Assembly (NCBI GenBank): GCA_001898385.1
Contig: MKTT01000109.1
Location: forward strand, 54,903-118,902
Direction of reading: 5' to 3'
DNA: 64,000 nt
Source: Planctomycetales bacterium 71-10
GTDB taxonomy: Bacteria; Planctomycetota; Planctomycetia; Isosphaerales; Isosphaeraceae
Shown: positions 17,172 through 27,167 of the stretch, piece by piece
Layout of the letters: the number at the start of each line of letters is the position of its first letter
Numbering within the stretch: the stretch's first letter is position 1
Notes under the pieces: generated by a model
What the model saw: only the letters and a program-made list of their open reading frames with translations
Database searches by the model: none
Told to the model about the DNA's origin: nothing
Translations under genes and position numbers: made by a program

Positions 17172-20100
17172 GCCTCCTCGCAAAGGTCGCCCTCGCCCTG
17201 GCTCTGCCGGCCGCGCTCGCCGCGGCCGACGAGCCCGACTCCTTCGACGCCCTGGGCCGCGACTACGCCGGGACGGTCCGCCCCCTGATGGCGCGCCTCT
17301 GCCTGGGCTGCCACTCGACCGAGGACAAGGAAGGGGACCTCGACCTGGAGGCCCTGGCCGGACTGCCCGAGATCCGCAAGTCGCCCGGGGTCTGGAAGAA
17401 GGTCGCCGAGCAGCTCGATTCCGGCGAGATGCCCCCGAAGGACGCCGACCAGCCGACCGCCGACGAGCGCGCCGCCGTCCGCGGCTGGGTCGGCCGCTAC
17501 CTCCGCGCCGAGGCGTACGCCAACGCCGGCGACCCCGGCGCGGTCGTCCTGCGACGGCTCAACAACGCCCAGTATGCGTACACCCTCCGCGACCTGACCG
17601 GCCACGACTACAACCCCACGCGCGACCTTCCGGCCGACAGCGCGGCCGGCGAGGGGTTCACGAACACCGGCGACGCGCTGGTGATGTCCCCCGCCCTGCT
17701 GGGCAAGTACTTCGACGCCGCCAAGCGCGTCGCCGCCCACGCCGTCCCCTTGCCCGACGGCTTCCGGTTCTTCGCCGGCGAGACCCGGCGCGACTGGACG
17801 GAGGAACTGCTGGCCTCGATCCGGGCGATCTACGCCCGCCACGCCGACGCCGACGGCCGCATCCCCCTGGGCAAGTACCTGGCCGCCGCGCTGGAGGGCC
17901 GCGACGGCGCGCACGGGACGCATGAAGAGATCGCCAGGCGTCACGGCCTCGACGCCCGCTACCTGGCGGCGCTCGCGAAGGTGCTGGAAGGGGGCGATCC
18001 TTCGCCGGTCCTCGACCCGATCCGCGCCCGCTGGAAGGCGGCCGGGCCGGACGACCTGCCTGGCCTGGTCGCCGAGATCGACGGCTGGCGCAACGCCCTG
18101 ACGCGGTTCCAGAACGTCGGCCACATGAAGCCCTGGATGGTGGACGTCGACCCGGTCGTCCCCCGTCAGGAGCTGCGGGCCAAGTTGCCGGACGCCCCCG
18201 AGGGCCGGGAGGTGGTCGTCCATCTCGCGGCCGGCGGCGGCGAGCGTCCCGGGGTCGTGGCGTGGGAGAACCTGCGGCTCGTCCGCCCCGGCCGGCCCGA
18301 GATCGCGATCCGCGACGTCCGGGCCATCGCCGAGGGGATGGCGGCGCGACGGGCGAAGGTCGTCGGCTCGGTCGTCCCCTGCCTCGCCGCCGCGGCCGAG
18401 GTCCTCGCGAAGCCGGGAGACGGCGACCGCGACGCGCTCGCGGCCAGGCACGGCGTCGACCCGGAGATCCTCGGCGCGTGGCTCGAAACCCTGGGCGTCG
18501 GCCCCGGCTCGTCGGTCCACCTGGACCTCTTCGACGGCCGGCTGGCCAAGGTCGGCGGCTACGACGCCGCGGCGGGGTGGGGGACGAACGAGACGCCGCT
18601 CGTGGTCGCCAACGCCTCGGACGAGACCTTGCACATCCCCGGCGAGTTGAAGGGCCGGGGCGTGGTGGTCCACCCCTCGCCGACCCTCCGCGCCGCCGCC
18701 GGCTGGGCCTGCCCGATGGCCGGCGAGTACCGGCTCGAGGCGAAGGTCCAGCATGCGCACCCGGCCTGCGGCAACGGCACCACCTGGCGGCTGGAGCTGC
18801 GCCGGGGCGCGGTGCGGATCGCCCTGGGCGAAGGCGCGACGGCCGGCCCCGCGATCGTCCCCGTCGGGCCGTTCGGGCCGATCGCCCTGAACGCCGGCGA
18901 CCTGGTGTCGCTGACCATCGGACCCCGCGACGGCAATCACGCCTGCGACCTGACCGCCGTCGACCTGACGATCGCGGGCGGGGACAAGACGTGGGACCTG
19001 GCCCGCGACGTCTCGGGCGACGCCCTGGCGACCAACCCGCACGCCGACGGCCACGGCAACGCCGACGTCTGGCGGATGTTCCGCGAGCCCGACGCCCCTT
19101 CCGCCGGCCTGTCGATCCCGGCCGGCTCCGTGCTGGCCCGCTGGCTGGAGGTGCCCGACGCGGCCGGCAAGGCCGGCCTGGCCGAGAAACTGCGGGGGCT
19201 GCTGGCCGACGGGCCCGCCGGGGCCGATCCGGCCGACGTCGCCCTGCTCCAGAGCCTGACGACCCCGGGCGGGCCGATCATCCCCGCGAAGCCCTCGGCC
19301 GGCGTCGTCCTCGACGATTCGCCCTGGGGCGTCGCCCCCGCCGCGTTCGGCGCGGACGGCGTCGGGCCGAACGACCTGGCGACCCGCGGGGCGTCGACTC
19401 TCGCGATCCGAATCCCGGCCGAGCTGGCCGCCGGCGCCGAGCTGGTCGGCGCGGCGAGCCTCCGGCCGGTCGAGGGGGGCGACGACTTCGCCCAGGCCCG
19501 CGTCGCCGTCGGCGCGCCGACGGCCGTCGCCGGGATCCGGCCCGACGTCCCGGTGCTCGCCGCCGGACCCGACGCCGAGGCCCGCCTCAAGCGGGCGTTC
19601 GAGGAGTTCCGCGGCTGGTTCCCGGCGGCCGTCTGCTACGGCAAGATCGTCCCGGTCGACGAGGCCGTCACGCTGACCCTGTTCCACCGCGAGGACGAGC
19701 CGCTCCGCCGCCTGATGCTCGACCCCGCCGAGGCCGCCGCGCTCGATCGCCTCTGGGTCGAGCTGCACTTCGTCAGCCGCGACGCCTTGACCCAGGTCGA
19801 GGCGTTCACGCACCTGATGGAGTACGCCACCCAGGACGGCGACCCTCGCCTGTTCGAACCTTACCGCAAGCCGATCCACGACCACGCCGAAGCGTTCCAG
19901 AAGGAGCTGGCCGCGACCGAGCCGAGGCACGTCGACGCCCTCGTCGCGTTCGCGCCGCTCGCCTACCGCCGGCCGTTGTTGGATCGCGAGGAGAAGGAGC
20001 TTCGAGGGCTTTACGCCCGGCTCCGCGCCGAGGAGCTGCCCCACGAGGAGGCGTTCGCGCTGACGCTCGCGCGGATCCTGGCCGCGCCGGCGTTCCTGTA

Positions 20101-21187
20101 TCGGCTGGAGAAGGCCCCGGAGGGCGTGGCGTCGGCCCCGGCGTCGGACTGGGAGATGGCCGGCCGGCTCAGCTATTTCCTCCGCTCGTCGGCCCCCGAC
20201 GCCGAGCTGCGCGAGACCGCCGCGGCCGGCAAGCTCCGCGACCCCGACGAGCTGGCCGCGCAGGCCCGCCGGCTGCTGCGGTCGCCCGACGTCCGACGGC
20301 TCGCCGAGGAGTTCGCATGCCAGTGGATTCATATCTACGACTTCGACGCCCAGGATGAGAAGTCGGAGCGCCACTTCCCCGCGTTCAAGGCCCTGAAGGG
20401 GGCGATGTACGAGGAGGCCATCCTCCTGTTCGCCGACCTGTTCCGCTCCGACGCGCCGGTCTCGGCGATCTACGACGCCGACCACACCTTCCTGAACCAG
20501 GCGCTCGCGGAGCATTACGGGATCCCCGGCGTGACGGGGCCGGAGTGGCGTCGGGTCGACGGGATCCGCAAGCACGGCCGCGGCGGGATCCTGGGCCTCG
20601 CGGCTACGCTGGCCAAGCAGTCGGGCGCCTCGCGCACCAGCCCGATCCTCCGCGGCAACTGGGTGGCGGAGGTCCTGATGGGGGATCGCGTGCCCAAGCC
20701 GCCGAAGGACGTGCCGATCCTCCCGGACGAGGCGGAAGGCGAGGGCGGCCTGTCGGTCCGCCAGCTCACCGAGCGCCACACTCGGGACGTCCGGTGCTCG
20801 GGATGCCACGCGAAGATGGACCCTTACGGGTTCTCGCTCGAAGCCTACGACGCCGTCGGCCGGTTCCGCGCGAGGGACGCCGCCGACCTGCCGATCGACG
20901 CCCGCGCGAAGCTCGCCGACGGGACCGAGTTCGACGGCCTCGACGGCCTGCGGTCGTTCCTGCTGACGCAGCGCCGCGAGGCGGTCGAGCGTCAGTTCTG
21001 CAAGAAGCTCCTCGGCTACGCGCTGGGGAGGGGCGTGCAGTTGACCGACGAGCCGCTGCTCGACGAGATGCGGCGTCGCCTGGATTCCGAGGGCGGACGG
21101 ATCTCGACCGTGGTCGACGCCATCGTCCGCAGCCGCCAGTTTCGCGAGGTCCGCGGGGCCTCGCCCGTCGTCGCCGAGGCCCACTGA
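17168..21187 (+). CDS. DUF1587/DUF1592/DUF1588/DUF1585 planctomycete cytochrome c protein
   Basis: ATGA overlap with gntR; LCLGCHSTEDKEGDLDL, LRRLNNAQYAYTLRDLTG, RTSPILRGNWVAEVLMGDRVPKPP, CSGCHAKMDPYGFSLEAYDAVG. Confidence 0.92.
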   Translation: MSLLAKVALALALPAALAAADEPDSFDALGRDYAGTVRPLMARLCLGCHSTEDKEGDLDLEALAGLPEIRKSPGVWKKVAEQLDSGEMPPKDADQPTADERAAVRGWVGRYLRAEAYANAGDPGAVVLRRLNNAQYAYTLRDLTGHDYNPTRDLPADSAAGEGFTNTGDALVMSPALLGKYFDAAKRVAAHAVPLPDGFRFFAGETRRDWTEELLASIRAIYARHADADGRIPLGKYLAAALEGRDGAHGTHEEIARRHGLDARYLAALAKVLEGGDPSPVLDPIRARWKAAGPDDLPGLVAEIDGWRNALTRFQNVGHMKPWMVDVDPVVPRQELRAKLPDAPEGREVVVHLAAGGGERPGVVAWENLRLVRPGRPEIAIRDVRAIAEGMAARRAKVVGSVVPCLAAAAEVLAKPGDGDRDALAARHGVDPEILGAWLETLGVGPGSSVHLDLFDGRLAKVGGYDAAAGWGTNETPLVVANASDETLHIPGELKGRGVVVHPSPTLRAAAGWACPMAGEYRLEAKVQHAHPACGNGTTWRLELRRGAVRIALGEGATAGPAIVPVGPFGPIALNAGDLVSLTIGPRDGNHACDLTAVDLTIAGGDKTWDLARDVSGDALATNPHADGHGNADVWRMFREPDAPSAGLSIPAGSVLARWLEVPDAAGKAGLAEKLRGLLADGPAGADPADVALLQSLTTPGGPIIPAKPSAGVVLDDSPWGVAPAAFGADGVGPNDLATRGASTLAIRIPAELAAGAELVGAASLRPVEGGDDFAQARVAVGAPTAVAGIRPDVPVLAAGPDAEARLKRAFEEFRGWFPAAVCYGKIVPVDEAVTLTLFHREDEPLRRLMLDPAEAAALDRLWVELHFVSRDALTQVEAFTHLMEYATQDGDPRLFEPYRKPIHDHAEAFQKELAATEPRHVDALVAFAPLAYRRPLLDREEKELRGLYARLRAEELPHEEAFALTLARILAAPAFLYRLEKAPEGVASAPASDWEMAGRLSYFLRSSAPDAELRETAAAGKLRDPDELAAQARRLLRSPDVRRLAEEFACQWIHIYDFDAQDEKSERHFPAFKALKGAMYEEAILLFADLFRSDAPVSAIYDADHTFLNQALAEHYGIPGVTGPEWRRVDGIRKHGRGGILGLAATLAKQSGASRTSPILRGNWVAEVLMGDRVPKPPKDVPILPDEAEGEGGLSVRQLTERHTRDVRCSGCHAKMDPYGFSLEAYDAVGRFRARDAADLPIDARAKLADGTEFDGLDGLRSFLLTQRREAVERQFCKKLLGYALGRGVQLTDEPLLDEMRRRLDSEGGRISTVVDAIVRSRQFREVRGASPVVAEAH

Positions 21188-21221
21188 CTCCCTCCTCACC
21201 CCCTTCAAGCCGAGGTGAACC

Positions 21222-22529
21222 ATGCCCGCCCCCGATCTCTCTCGCCGCATGTTCCTGCGAGGCGTCGGCGTCACGATGGCGCTCCCCTGGCTGGAGTCCC
21301 GCAACGTCTGGGGCGTCGAGGCCCCCGCGGCCCGGCCGTCGAGCGAGGCCCCGGTGCGCGTCGGGGTCCTCTTCGCCGGCAACGGCTTCCACGGCAAGGA
21401 GTGGTGGGCGAAGGGGAAGGGCCGGGACATGGAGCTGGGCCAGGTCCTGGCCCCGCTCGCCGACTTCCGCGATAAGCTGGTCTTCATCCGCGGCCTCTAC
21501 AACGAGGAGGCCCTGAAGGGGAACATCCACAGTTCGCAGACGGGGAACCTCCTCTCCGGCGCGCCGCTGGCCTCGGGCGGCGAGATCCGGTCGGGGACCA
21601 GCTTCGACCAGCTCATCGCCCAGAGTCACGCGGGGTCGACGAAGGTCCCCAGCCTGGTCCTCGGCTGCGAGCAGCCGAACCCGGCGGTGCACAAGAATTA
21701 CTCGATGCTCTACAGCTCGCACATCTCCTGGTCGTCGCCGACCAGCCCGACGCCGCTGGAGCTGTTCCCCGCCCTGGCGTTCGACCGCCTGTTCAAGGAC
21801 GAGTCGGCGAAGGGGGACGAGAGCGTGCTCGACGCCGTGCTGGCCGATGCGCAGGACTTCCGCCGCGACGTCAGCGTCTCCGACCGCCGCAAGCTCGACG
21901 AGTACCTGGACTCCGTCCGCGAGGTCGAGCAGCGGCTCGCCCGCGCCGGCGAGCGGGGCGAGCTGCAAGGCTGGAAGCCGACGCTCGACAAGCCCAACAT
22001 CCCTCGCCCCGCCGACGGCATCCCCCAGGACATCGCCGAGCACATGAAGCTCATGTGCGACATCCTGGTCCTCGGCTTCCAGACGGACACGACCCGCGTC
22101 AGCACGCTGAAGCTGAACAACGACCACAGCTCGCTGCGGTTCCCCCAGCTCGGCGTGGACTACATGATCCACCACCTGCTGTCGCACACCGACACGCCCG
22201 ACTGGCTGAAGGTCAACCAGCTCTTCACCGGCCAGCTCGCCTACATCGCCCGCAAGCTGGACGCGATCCAGGAGGGGGACCGCACGGCGCTCGACAACAC
22301 CATGCTGATGATGTGCTCCAGCATGCTCTCCGGCGGCACCCACGACGCCACCCAGCTCCCCGTCGTGCTGGTCGGCGGCGGCGGCGGCAAGCTCCAGGGG
22401 GGCCGCGTCCTCGACTACCTCAAGTCCGACAACCGCAAGATGTGCAGCCTGTTCCTCTCCATGCTCGACAAGGCCGGCCTGCACGTCGACGCCTTCGGCG
22501 ACTCGACCGAGCCGCTGGGCGAGGTGTGA
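21222..22529 (+). CDS. DUF1552 secreted protein
   Basis: SRRMFLRGVGVTMALPWLES, FAGNGFHGKEWW, FIRGLYNEEALKGNIHSSQTGNLLSGA. Confidence 0.92.
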   Translation: MPAPDLSRRMFLRGVGVTMALPWLESRNVWGVEAPAARPSSEAPVRVGVLFAGNGFHGKEWWAKGKGRDMELGQVLAPLADFRDKLVFIRGLYNEEALKGNIHSSQTGNLLSGAPLASGGEIRSGTSFDQLIAQSHAGSTKVPSLVLGCEQPNPAVHKNYSMLYSSHISWSSPTSPTPLELFPALAFDRLFKDESAKGDESVLDAVLADAQDFRRDVSVSDRRKLDEYLDSVREVEQRLARAGERGELQGWKPTLDKPNIPRPADGIPQDIAEHMKLMCDILVLGFQTDTTRVSTLKLNNDHSSLRFPQLGVDYMIHHLLSHTDTPDWLKVNQLFTGQLAYIARKLDAIQEGDRTALDNTMLMMCSSMLSGGTHDATQLPVVLVGGGGGKLQGGRVLDYLKSDNRKMCSLFLSMLDKAGLHVDAFGDSTEPLGEV

Positions 22530-22544
22530 CTCGGAGGCCCGACC

Positions 22545-22916
22545 ATGCGCGTCACATTCCGCGCCGACCAGGTCGTCGTCCAGGAAATGGACGGCGTCCT
22601 GGTCGTGGGGGGCTCCGCCTCGGAGAGAGCCGGGGTCGGCGATCTCGACTGCATCGTCTTCCAGCGGATGGAAGGTGATGAGGACGGCCTCCACTTCGAG
22701 TACCGGGACCAACGGCACGGCGGCTATGGCCTCGTCGCCGCCTGCAGGCTCCGTCGCAACCGGCTCGAAATCGACCTGTCGCACTCGATCGACGGGCTTG
22801 AGGGCGTCGATGGCTTCACCGTCGATCTGGACATCGACGACGAGGCGTACCATCGCTTCCAGGACGGTTTGAAGCGAATCCTCGACGGCACGGGACCGAG
22901 GCTGACGGTCGACTGA
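22545..22916 (+). CDS. Hypothetical protein, possibly immunity-like
   Basis: Plausible ORF 15 bp downstream of the DUF1552 gene; family not recognised with certainty. Confidence 0.5.
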   Translation: MRVTFRADQVVVQEMDGVLVVGGSASERAGVGDLDCIVFQRMEGDEDGLHFEYRDQRHGGYGLVAACRLRRNRLEIDLSHSIDGLEGVDGFTVDLDIDDEAYHRFQDGLKRILDGTGPRLTVD

Positions 22917-22948
22917 ATCCGCGCGTGCGGCCGACGGCAGGCGGGGGT

Positions 22949-22963
22949 TATACCCCGCGTATA
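22949..22963. promoter_or_regulatory. Palindrome site 1 (TATACCCCGCGTATA), candidate parS-like
   Basis: 15-bp core repeated around parAB. Confidence 0.6.
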
Positions 22964-22993
22964 GGCCAGGACTCGATGAGCTGAGGGCCTCGA

Positions 22994-23317
22994 TCAGAAG
23001 AGATCCGAGTGCGTCCCGGTCCGGTGGAGGATCAGCTCGGTCGGCGTGACTTCATAGATCAAGATCCAGTCGGGCTCGACGTGGCAATCGCGGCAGCCCG
23101 ACCAGGGGCCCGTCAAGGCGTGGTCTCGCAGGGCCGCCGGCAGGGTTTGCCGCGCGACGAGAAGCCGCATGACGGCCGCGAACCGCCTCGGATCCCTGCC
23201 TCGCCGTAGTTGGCGTTCGAGATCCTTCCCGAACCGCGAGGTTTCCACCACGATGAGGAACGGTTGTGGTTCGGAAGGCTGGGGAGGGTTGGAATTCGGC
23301 GGTTTCTTCCGTGACAT
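22994..23317 (-). CDS. YafQ/RelE-family toxin
   Basis: FGKDLERQLRRGRD, LPAALRDHALTGPWSGCRDCHVEPDWILIYEVTPTELILHRTGTHSDLF. Confidence 0.87.
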   Translation of the reverse strand: MSRKKPPNSNPPQPSEPQPFLIVVETSRFGKDLERQLRRGRDPRRFAAVMRLLVARQTLPAALRDHALTGPWSGCRDCHVEPDWILIYEVTPTELILHRTGTHSDLF

Positions 23318-23323
23318 GATCGG

Positions 23324-23641
23324 CTACAGGCCGTGGGCCGCGAAGAAGTCGTCCAGGCTCTCATACCGGGTGAGATTCTTCCCCGCCCGCGCGTCTTCGA
23401 TCACCTTCCGCGTCTCCTCGTTGAAGTCGGGCTCGTCGGGGAGGGGACCAGACTTGTCGATGCGGAGCTTGGCCTTGGCCTGGGTCATCCGGACGAGTTG
23501 ATCGGCCAGGGTCTCGCCCTTCTTCGGGCGGCCGGGCTTGCGCATGGCGGCCAGCGACGCGACGACCTCGGCCGAAAGGCGGTCGAGGACGGCGTCGAGC
23601 AGGTCGTCGAGCGTCGGGATTTCCTGTCGCGCGGTAGCCAT
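23324..23641 (-). CDS. Cognate antitoxin of the YafQ-like toxin
   Basis: Small ORF 6 nt upstream of toxin, same strand; C-terminal RYESLDDFFAAHGL. Confidence 0.65.
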   Translation of the reverse strand: MATARQEIPTLDDLLDAVLDRLSAEVVASLAAMRKPGRPKKGETLADQLVRMTQAKAKLRIDKSGPLPDEPDFNEETRKVIEDARAGKNLTRYESLDDFFAAHGL

Positions 23642-23679
23642 AGGGGCATCTTATCCGAGGTCGTCCCGATCGTCGAGGG

Positions 23680-25299
23680 TCAGAACAGCAGTTGCAGCCG
23701 CGCCCAGTAGAGGTCGCTGTTGACGTAGAACCGGCCGGGTCCGAAGGTGACGGGGCGGCCGAACTCGGTGTGCTGCCAGTCGAGGTAGACCTTCAGGTAT
23801 TGATTCAAATACCAGTTGAATCCGATGTCCGTCACCTGGGCGTCGTTCGACCAGAGGTTGCGGTCGGCCAGGCCGGCGGTGAAGACCTCGTCCCCGACGC
23901 GGAGCGTGGCATAGCGGGCGGCCAGCTCGACGGCGCCCAGGCCGAAGTCCTCCCCTCGCTTCAGGTTGAACGGCCGCTTGACGTCGAACGGGCCGCGACG
24001 GGTGACGTTCTCGCCGGTCAGGAAGAACCCGGCCTGGACGTAGTAGGCGTCGACCGGGACGTCGACCCGCGCGAACGGCTGGGCGTTGGGCGTGGCGACA
24101 TAGTTGACGACGCCGCGGTCCCACTCGGCCAGCAGCGAGAGCCGCTTGTAGAACCAGGCGGCGTGGACCGATCCCATCGCCCGCATGCCGTTCTCGCGGA
24201 CTCCGTTGTTGAACGACAGGAAGGCCGGCGAGGCCGTCGACGCGCCCGACGCCAGCGAGGCGTTCACCGAGGTCCGCAGCGCCAGCGGGGCCTGCGTGTT
24301 GTTGCCCTGGTTGCCGACGTCCGTCGAGGCCCCCACGTTCAGGTAGTTGAGGAACGGGAACCGCTCCGAGTGCCGGAACGGGCGGGCGTTGAAGAAGCCC
24401 ACGAAGCTGGGCTCGTCGTTGAAGTCCTCGAAGCCGTTGCGGACGCCGTTGAAGATCCCCGCCGCGTAGTCGATCCGGTCGTCGGCCAGCAGGCCCCAGG
24501 CCATGGCCCCGATCTCGCGGAGGTTGCTGAAGTTCAGCGCGAAGACGGACCGCTCGGGCGAGATCAGGTCCATGTTCGCGACGGCGTAGAATTCATAAGT
24601 GTAGGGGACGCGGTAGCGGCCGACCTTGATCATCAGCCGGTCCTTCTCCAGGACCTTGAAGTTGACCAGGGCGTCGCGCAGCTCGAAGGCGCCGAGGCCG
24701 CGCTGGAACGAGGCCAGGTACTCGACGTTCCTCGTGAACCGGCCGTTGAAGGTCCAGATCTGGCGCGGGATGAAGAACCCGTTGTGGACGGTCCCCTGGC
24801 CGGTGTGGTCGAAGAGGCGGTAGTCGACCTGGGTCTCGTTGTGGAACTGGAGCTGATACTCATCGTCCTCGCTGGCCAGTTCGAAGCCCTGGCCGAGCCA
24901 CGCATTCAGGGGGATCCGCTTGCGGGCGCCGCGGGCGTTGAACGCGGCGGCCGTGGGGCCGACGCGGGCCGTCGGCGCGCCCGAAGCGCCGGCCGCCGCG
25001 GAGTCTCCGGCCGTCGAGGGGTTGGGGTTCGGCGTCGTCGCGGACGCCGCGCCGGCGGATGTCGTCCCGCCCGAGGCGTCGAGGGCGACGGCCTTCGATT
25101 CGGCCAGCTCCCGGACCTGCTCGCGGAGCGCGCGGTTCTCGTCCTCCAACGCCTTGAGGCGTTCTTCGAACCGCTGGAGGGCGTCGGCCGGCGGCGGTTC
25201 CTGGGGGCGGGCGACAGCCGGCATGGACAGGGACGCGAGGGCCAGGATCAGCCCTCGCGTCGGCCGGTTCGCCTTCTTCATGAGATGGGAGAGTCGCAT
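23680..25299 (-). CDS. Phosphate-selective porin O/P-like outer-membrane porin
   Basis: Signal peptide, coiled-coil ALEDENRALREQVREL, beta-barrel with RYATL, NWYLNQYLKVYLDWQHTEFG ending. Confidence 0.82.
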   Translation of the reverse strand: MRLSHLMKKANRPTRGLILALASLSMPAVARPQEPPPADALQRFEERLKALEDENRALREQVRELAESKAVALDASGGTTSAGAASATTPNPNPSTAGDSAAAGASGAPTARVGPTAAAFNARGARKRIPLNAWLGQGFELASEDDEYQLQFHNETQVDYRLFDHTGQGTVHNGFFIPRQIWTFNGRFTRNVEYLASFQRGLGAFELRDALVNFKVLEKDRLMIKVGRYRVPYTYEFYAVANMDLISPERSVFALNFSNLREIGAMAWGLLADDRIDYAAGIFNGVRNGFEDFNDEPSFVGFFNARPFRHSERFPFLNYLNVGASTDVGNQGNNTQAPLALRTSVNASLASGASTASPAFLSFNNGVRENGMRAMGSVHAAWFYKRLSLLAEWDRGVVNYVATPNAQPFARVDVPVDAYYVQAGFFLTGENVTRRGPFDVKRPFNLKRGEDFGLGAVELAARYATLRVGDEVFTAGLADRNLWSNDAQVTDIGFNWYLNQYLKVYLDWQHTEFGRPVTFGPGRFYVNSDLYWARLQLLF

Positions 25300-25321
25300 C
25301 GAGGATCCCGAGGGTCGTCGT

Positions 25322-26254
25322 TCAGGCGGCCTGTTCGGCGCGGGTTTCGAGCTGGGCGAGGGCGTCGCGGAGGGCGGCGACGAGCGTCGCGTCGTCGACC
25401 CCCTTCTTGCACTCGACCGTGACCTTGCACCCCGCGGCGCGGAGGGTGCGGACGGTCGGGAGCTTGGCCGCGGCCTTCGCCCCCCTCCCCTTGCCGACGG
25501 TCGACGGCGCGCGGCGGGCGGCGACCTTCACAGCCTCCACGGCCTCGGCGCGGCTGAGGCGCTCGGCGACGACCCGCTCGGCCAGCTCGCCCTGGATCGC
25601 GGGGTCCTGGACCTTGCCGATCTCGTAGGCGGTGGCCGGCGAGAGCGCCCCCTGCTCCACCTTCTCCTGGACGGGCTCGGGGAGGTCCAGCAGCGCGAGC
25701 GCACGGACGACGGTCGGCTGCGCGACGCCCAGGGCCTTCGCCGCCTGGTTGCCCGACCAGCCGTTGCGGTCCATCAGGGCGCGGAACGCCTTCGCCTGTT
25801 CGATCGGCTTCAGGTCTTCGCGCAGGCAGTTCTCGATGAGTTGCAGCGCCCGCAATTCCCCCTCGTCGACGGGGCCCTCGGAGACGACGCACGAGAGCGT
25901 CGCCAGGCCGGCGAGGCCGGCGGCGCGCCAGCGGCGCTCGCCGCAGACGACGACGTAGCGGTCGCGGGCCTCGTCCCAGCGGACGCGGATCGGCTGGAGT
26001 TGGCCGCGGGTCTTGAGCGACTCGGCCAGCCGGGCCAGCGCGTCGGGCTCGAACTCCTCGCGGGGCTGGTCGGGGTCGGGGACGATCTTGTCCACGGGCA
26101 CCTCGACGGCGTTCTTGCTCTTGGCGACCCCCTGCCATCGGCTGGGGACGGCGGACGTGCGGACCTCCCCCGCGGCCGGCCGCGACAGCCCCGCGCCCAT
26201 GCTCTCGGCGATGTTCGCCCCGCCGGCCTTCAGCAGCTCGTCCAGCTTCCCCAT
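25322..26254 (-). CDS. parB: Partition protein ParB
   Basis: VPVDKIVPDPDQPREEFEPDALARLAESLKTRGQLQPIRVR, GERRWRAA, ALQLIENCLREDLKPIEQAKAF. Confidence 0.93.
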   Translation of the reverse strand: MGKLDELLKAGGANIAESMGAGLSRPAAGEVRTSAVPSRWQGVAKSKNAVEVPVDKIVPDPDQPREEFEPDALARLAESLKTRGQLQPIRVRWDEARDRYVVVCGERRWRAAGLAGLATLSCVVSEGPVDEGELRALQLIENCLREDLKPIEQAKAFRALMDRNGWSGNQAAKALGVAQPTVVRALALLDLPEPVQEKVEQGALSPATAYEIGKVQDPAIQGELAERVVAERLSRAEAVEAVKVAARRAPSTVGKGRGAKAAAKLPTVRTLRAAGCKVTVECKKGVDDATLVAALRDALAQLETRAEQAA

Positions 26255-26255
26255 G

Positions 26256-27071
26256 TCAGGCGGCCTCCCCCGCGGCCGTCGGCTCGTCGGCCGCGGCCAG
26301 TCGCGCGAAGATCTCCTCCCCCAGCGCCTTCATCACCTTGGTCGCCGCCCCCCTGGGCTTGTACTGCGCGACCGGCTGGCGCTGGACGATCGCCTCCTTG
26401 AAGTCGGTGGAGATCGGGATCGTGGTCGTGAACACGGCGTCGCCGTAGTGCGTCCGCAGGAGTTGTTCGAACCCCTTGTGGACCGACAGGCGGGGGTTGG
26501 ACATCGTCACCAGGAACCCCAGCAGCCGCAGCGCGGGGTTGGGGCCGGAGACGACGCGGTCGATGGACTCCTGGACGTCGGCGATCCCCTGCGCCCCGAA
26601 GTCCTCGGGCTGGAGCGGGACGAGGAGCCCGTCGGAGGCGACGAGCGACGTCCACGACGCCAGGTGGAGGTTCGGCGGGCAGTCGATCAGGACGAGGTCG
26701 TACCCGCCGGAGACGTCCGCCAGGAAGTCCCGCAGCGAGGTCTGGAGCGGCCAGTCCGTCAGGTGGGGATCCGGGACGTTGAAGCTCCCCGCGGCTCGGC
26801 CGCCGCAGAGGAGGTCGACGCCGGGGACGTGCGTGCCCCGGATGACCTGCTCGGCCATCGCCTCCTGGTGGTAGACGGCGGCGATGGTCTCCGAGGGATC
26901 CAGGGCCCGCGTCGCCTGGGGCCCGAGGAACCCCTGAGTGAGGCTGGCCTGGGGGTCGTTGTCGACGAGCAGCACCCGCCTCCCCCCGAGGGCCAGCGCC
27001 CCTGCCAGGTGGTAGCAGGTGGAGGTCTTCCCGACCCCCCCCTTCTGGTTCAATGCCGTGACGACCGACAT
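26256..27071 (-). CDS. parA: Partition ATPase ParA
   Basis: MSVVTALNQKGGVGKTSTCYHLAGALALGGRRVLLVDNDPQASLTQGFLG; ATG at 27071. Confidence 0.95.
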   Translation of the reverse strand: MSVVTALNQKGGVGKTSTCYHLAGALALGGRRVLLVDNDPQASLTQGFLGPQATRALDPSETIAAVYHQEAMAEQVIRGTHVPGVDLLCGGRAAGSFNVPDPHLTDWPLQTSLRDFLADVSGGYDLVLIDCPPNLHLASWTSLVASDGLLVPLQPEDFGAQGIADVQESIDRVVSGPNPALRLLGFLVTMSNPRLSVHKGFEQLLRTHYGDAVFTTTIPISTDFKEAIVQRQPVAQYKPRGAATKVMKALGEEIFARLAAADEPTAAGEAA

Positions 27072-27122
27072 GCGTCCTCCTCCCCCGGAATGGTTTCCCG
27101 ACGGGTGAGGTATCGGACGGGT

Positions 27123-27137
27123 TATACCCCGCGTATA
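27123..27137. promoter_or_regulatory. Palindrome site 2 (TATACCCCGCGTATA; extended TTATAC-N5-GTATAA) upstream of parA
   Basis: Same core as sites 1 and 4. Confidence 0.65.
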
Positions 27138-27167
27138 AGCCTTTCCCCGGCGCATCCGGAAGCCCCC

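Noticed and set aside
17141-21487. 1448-aa antisense ORF opposite the DUF1592-type gene
   Set aside because: Low-complexity G/R/V/D-rich translation without recognisable domains; the opposite strand has clear haem and DUF motifs.
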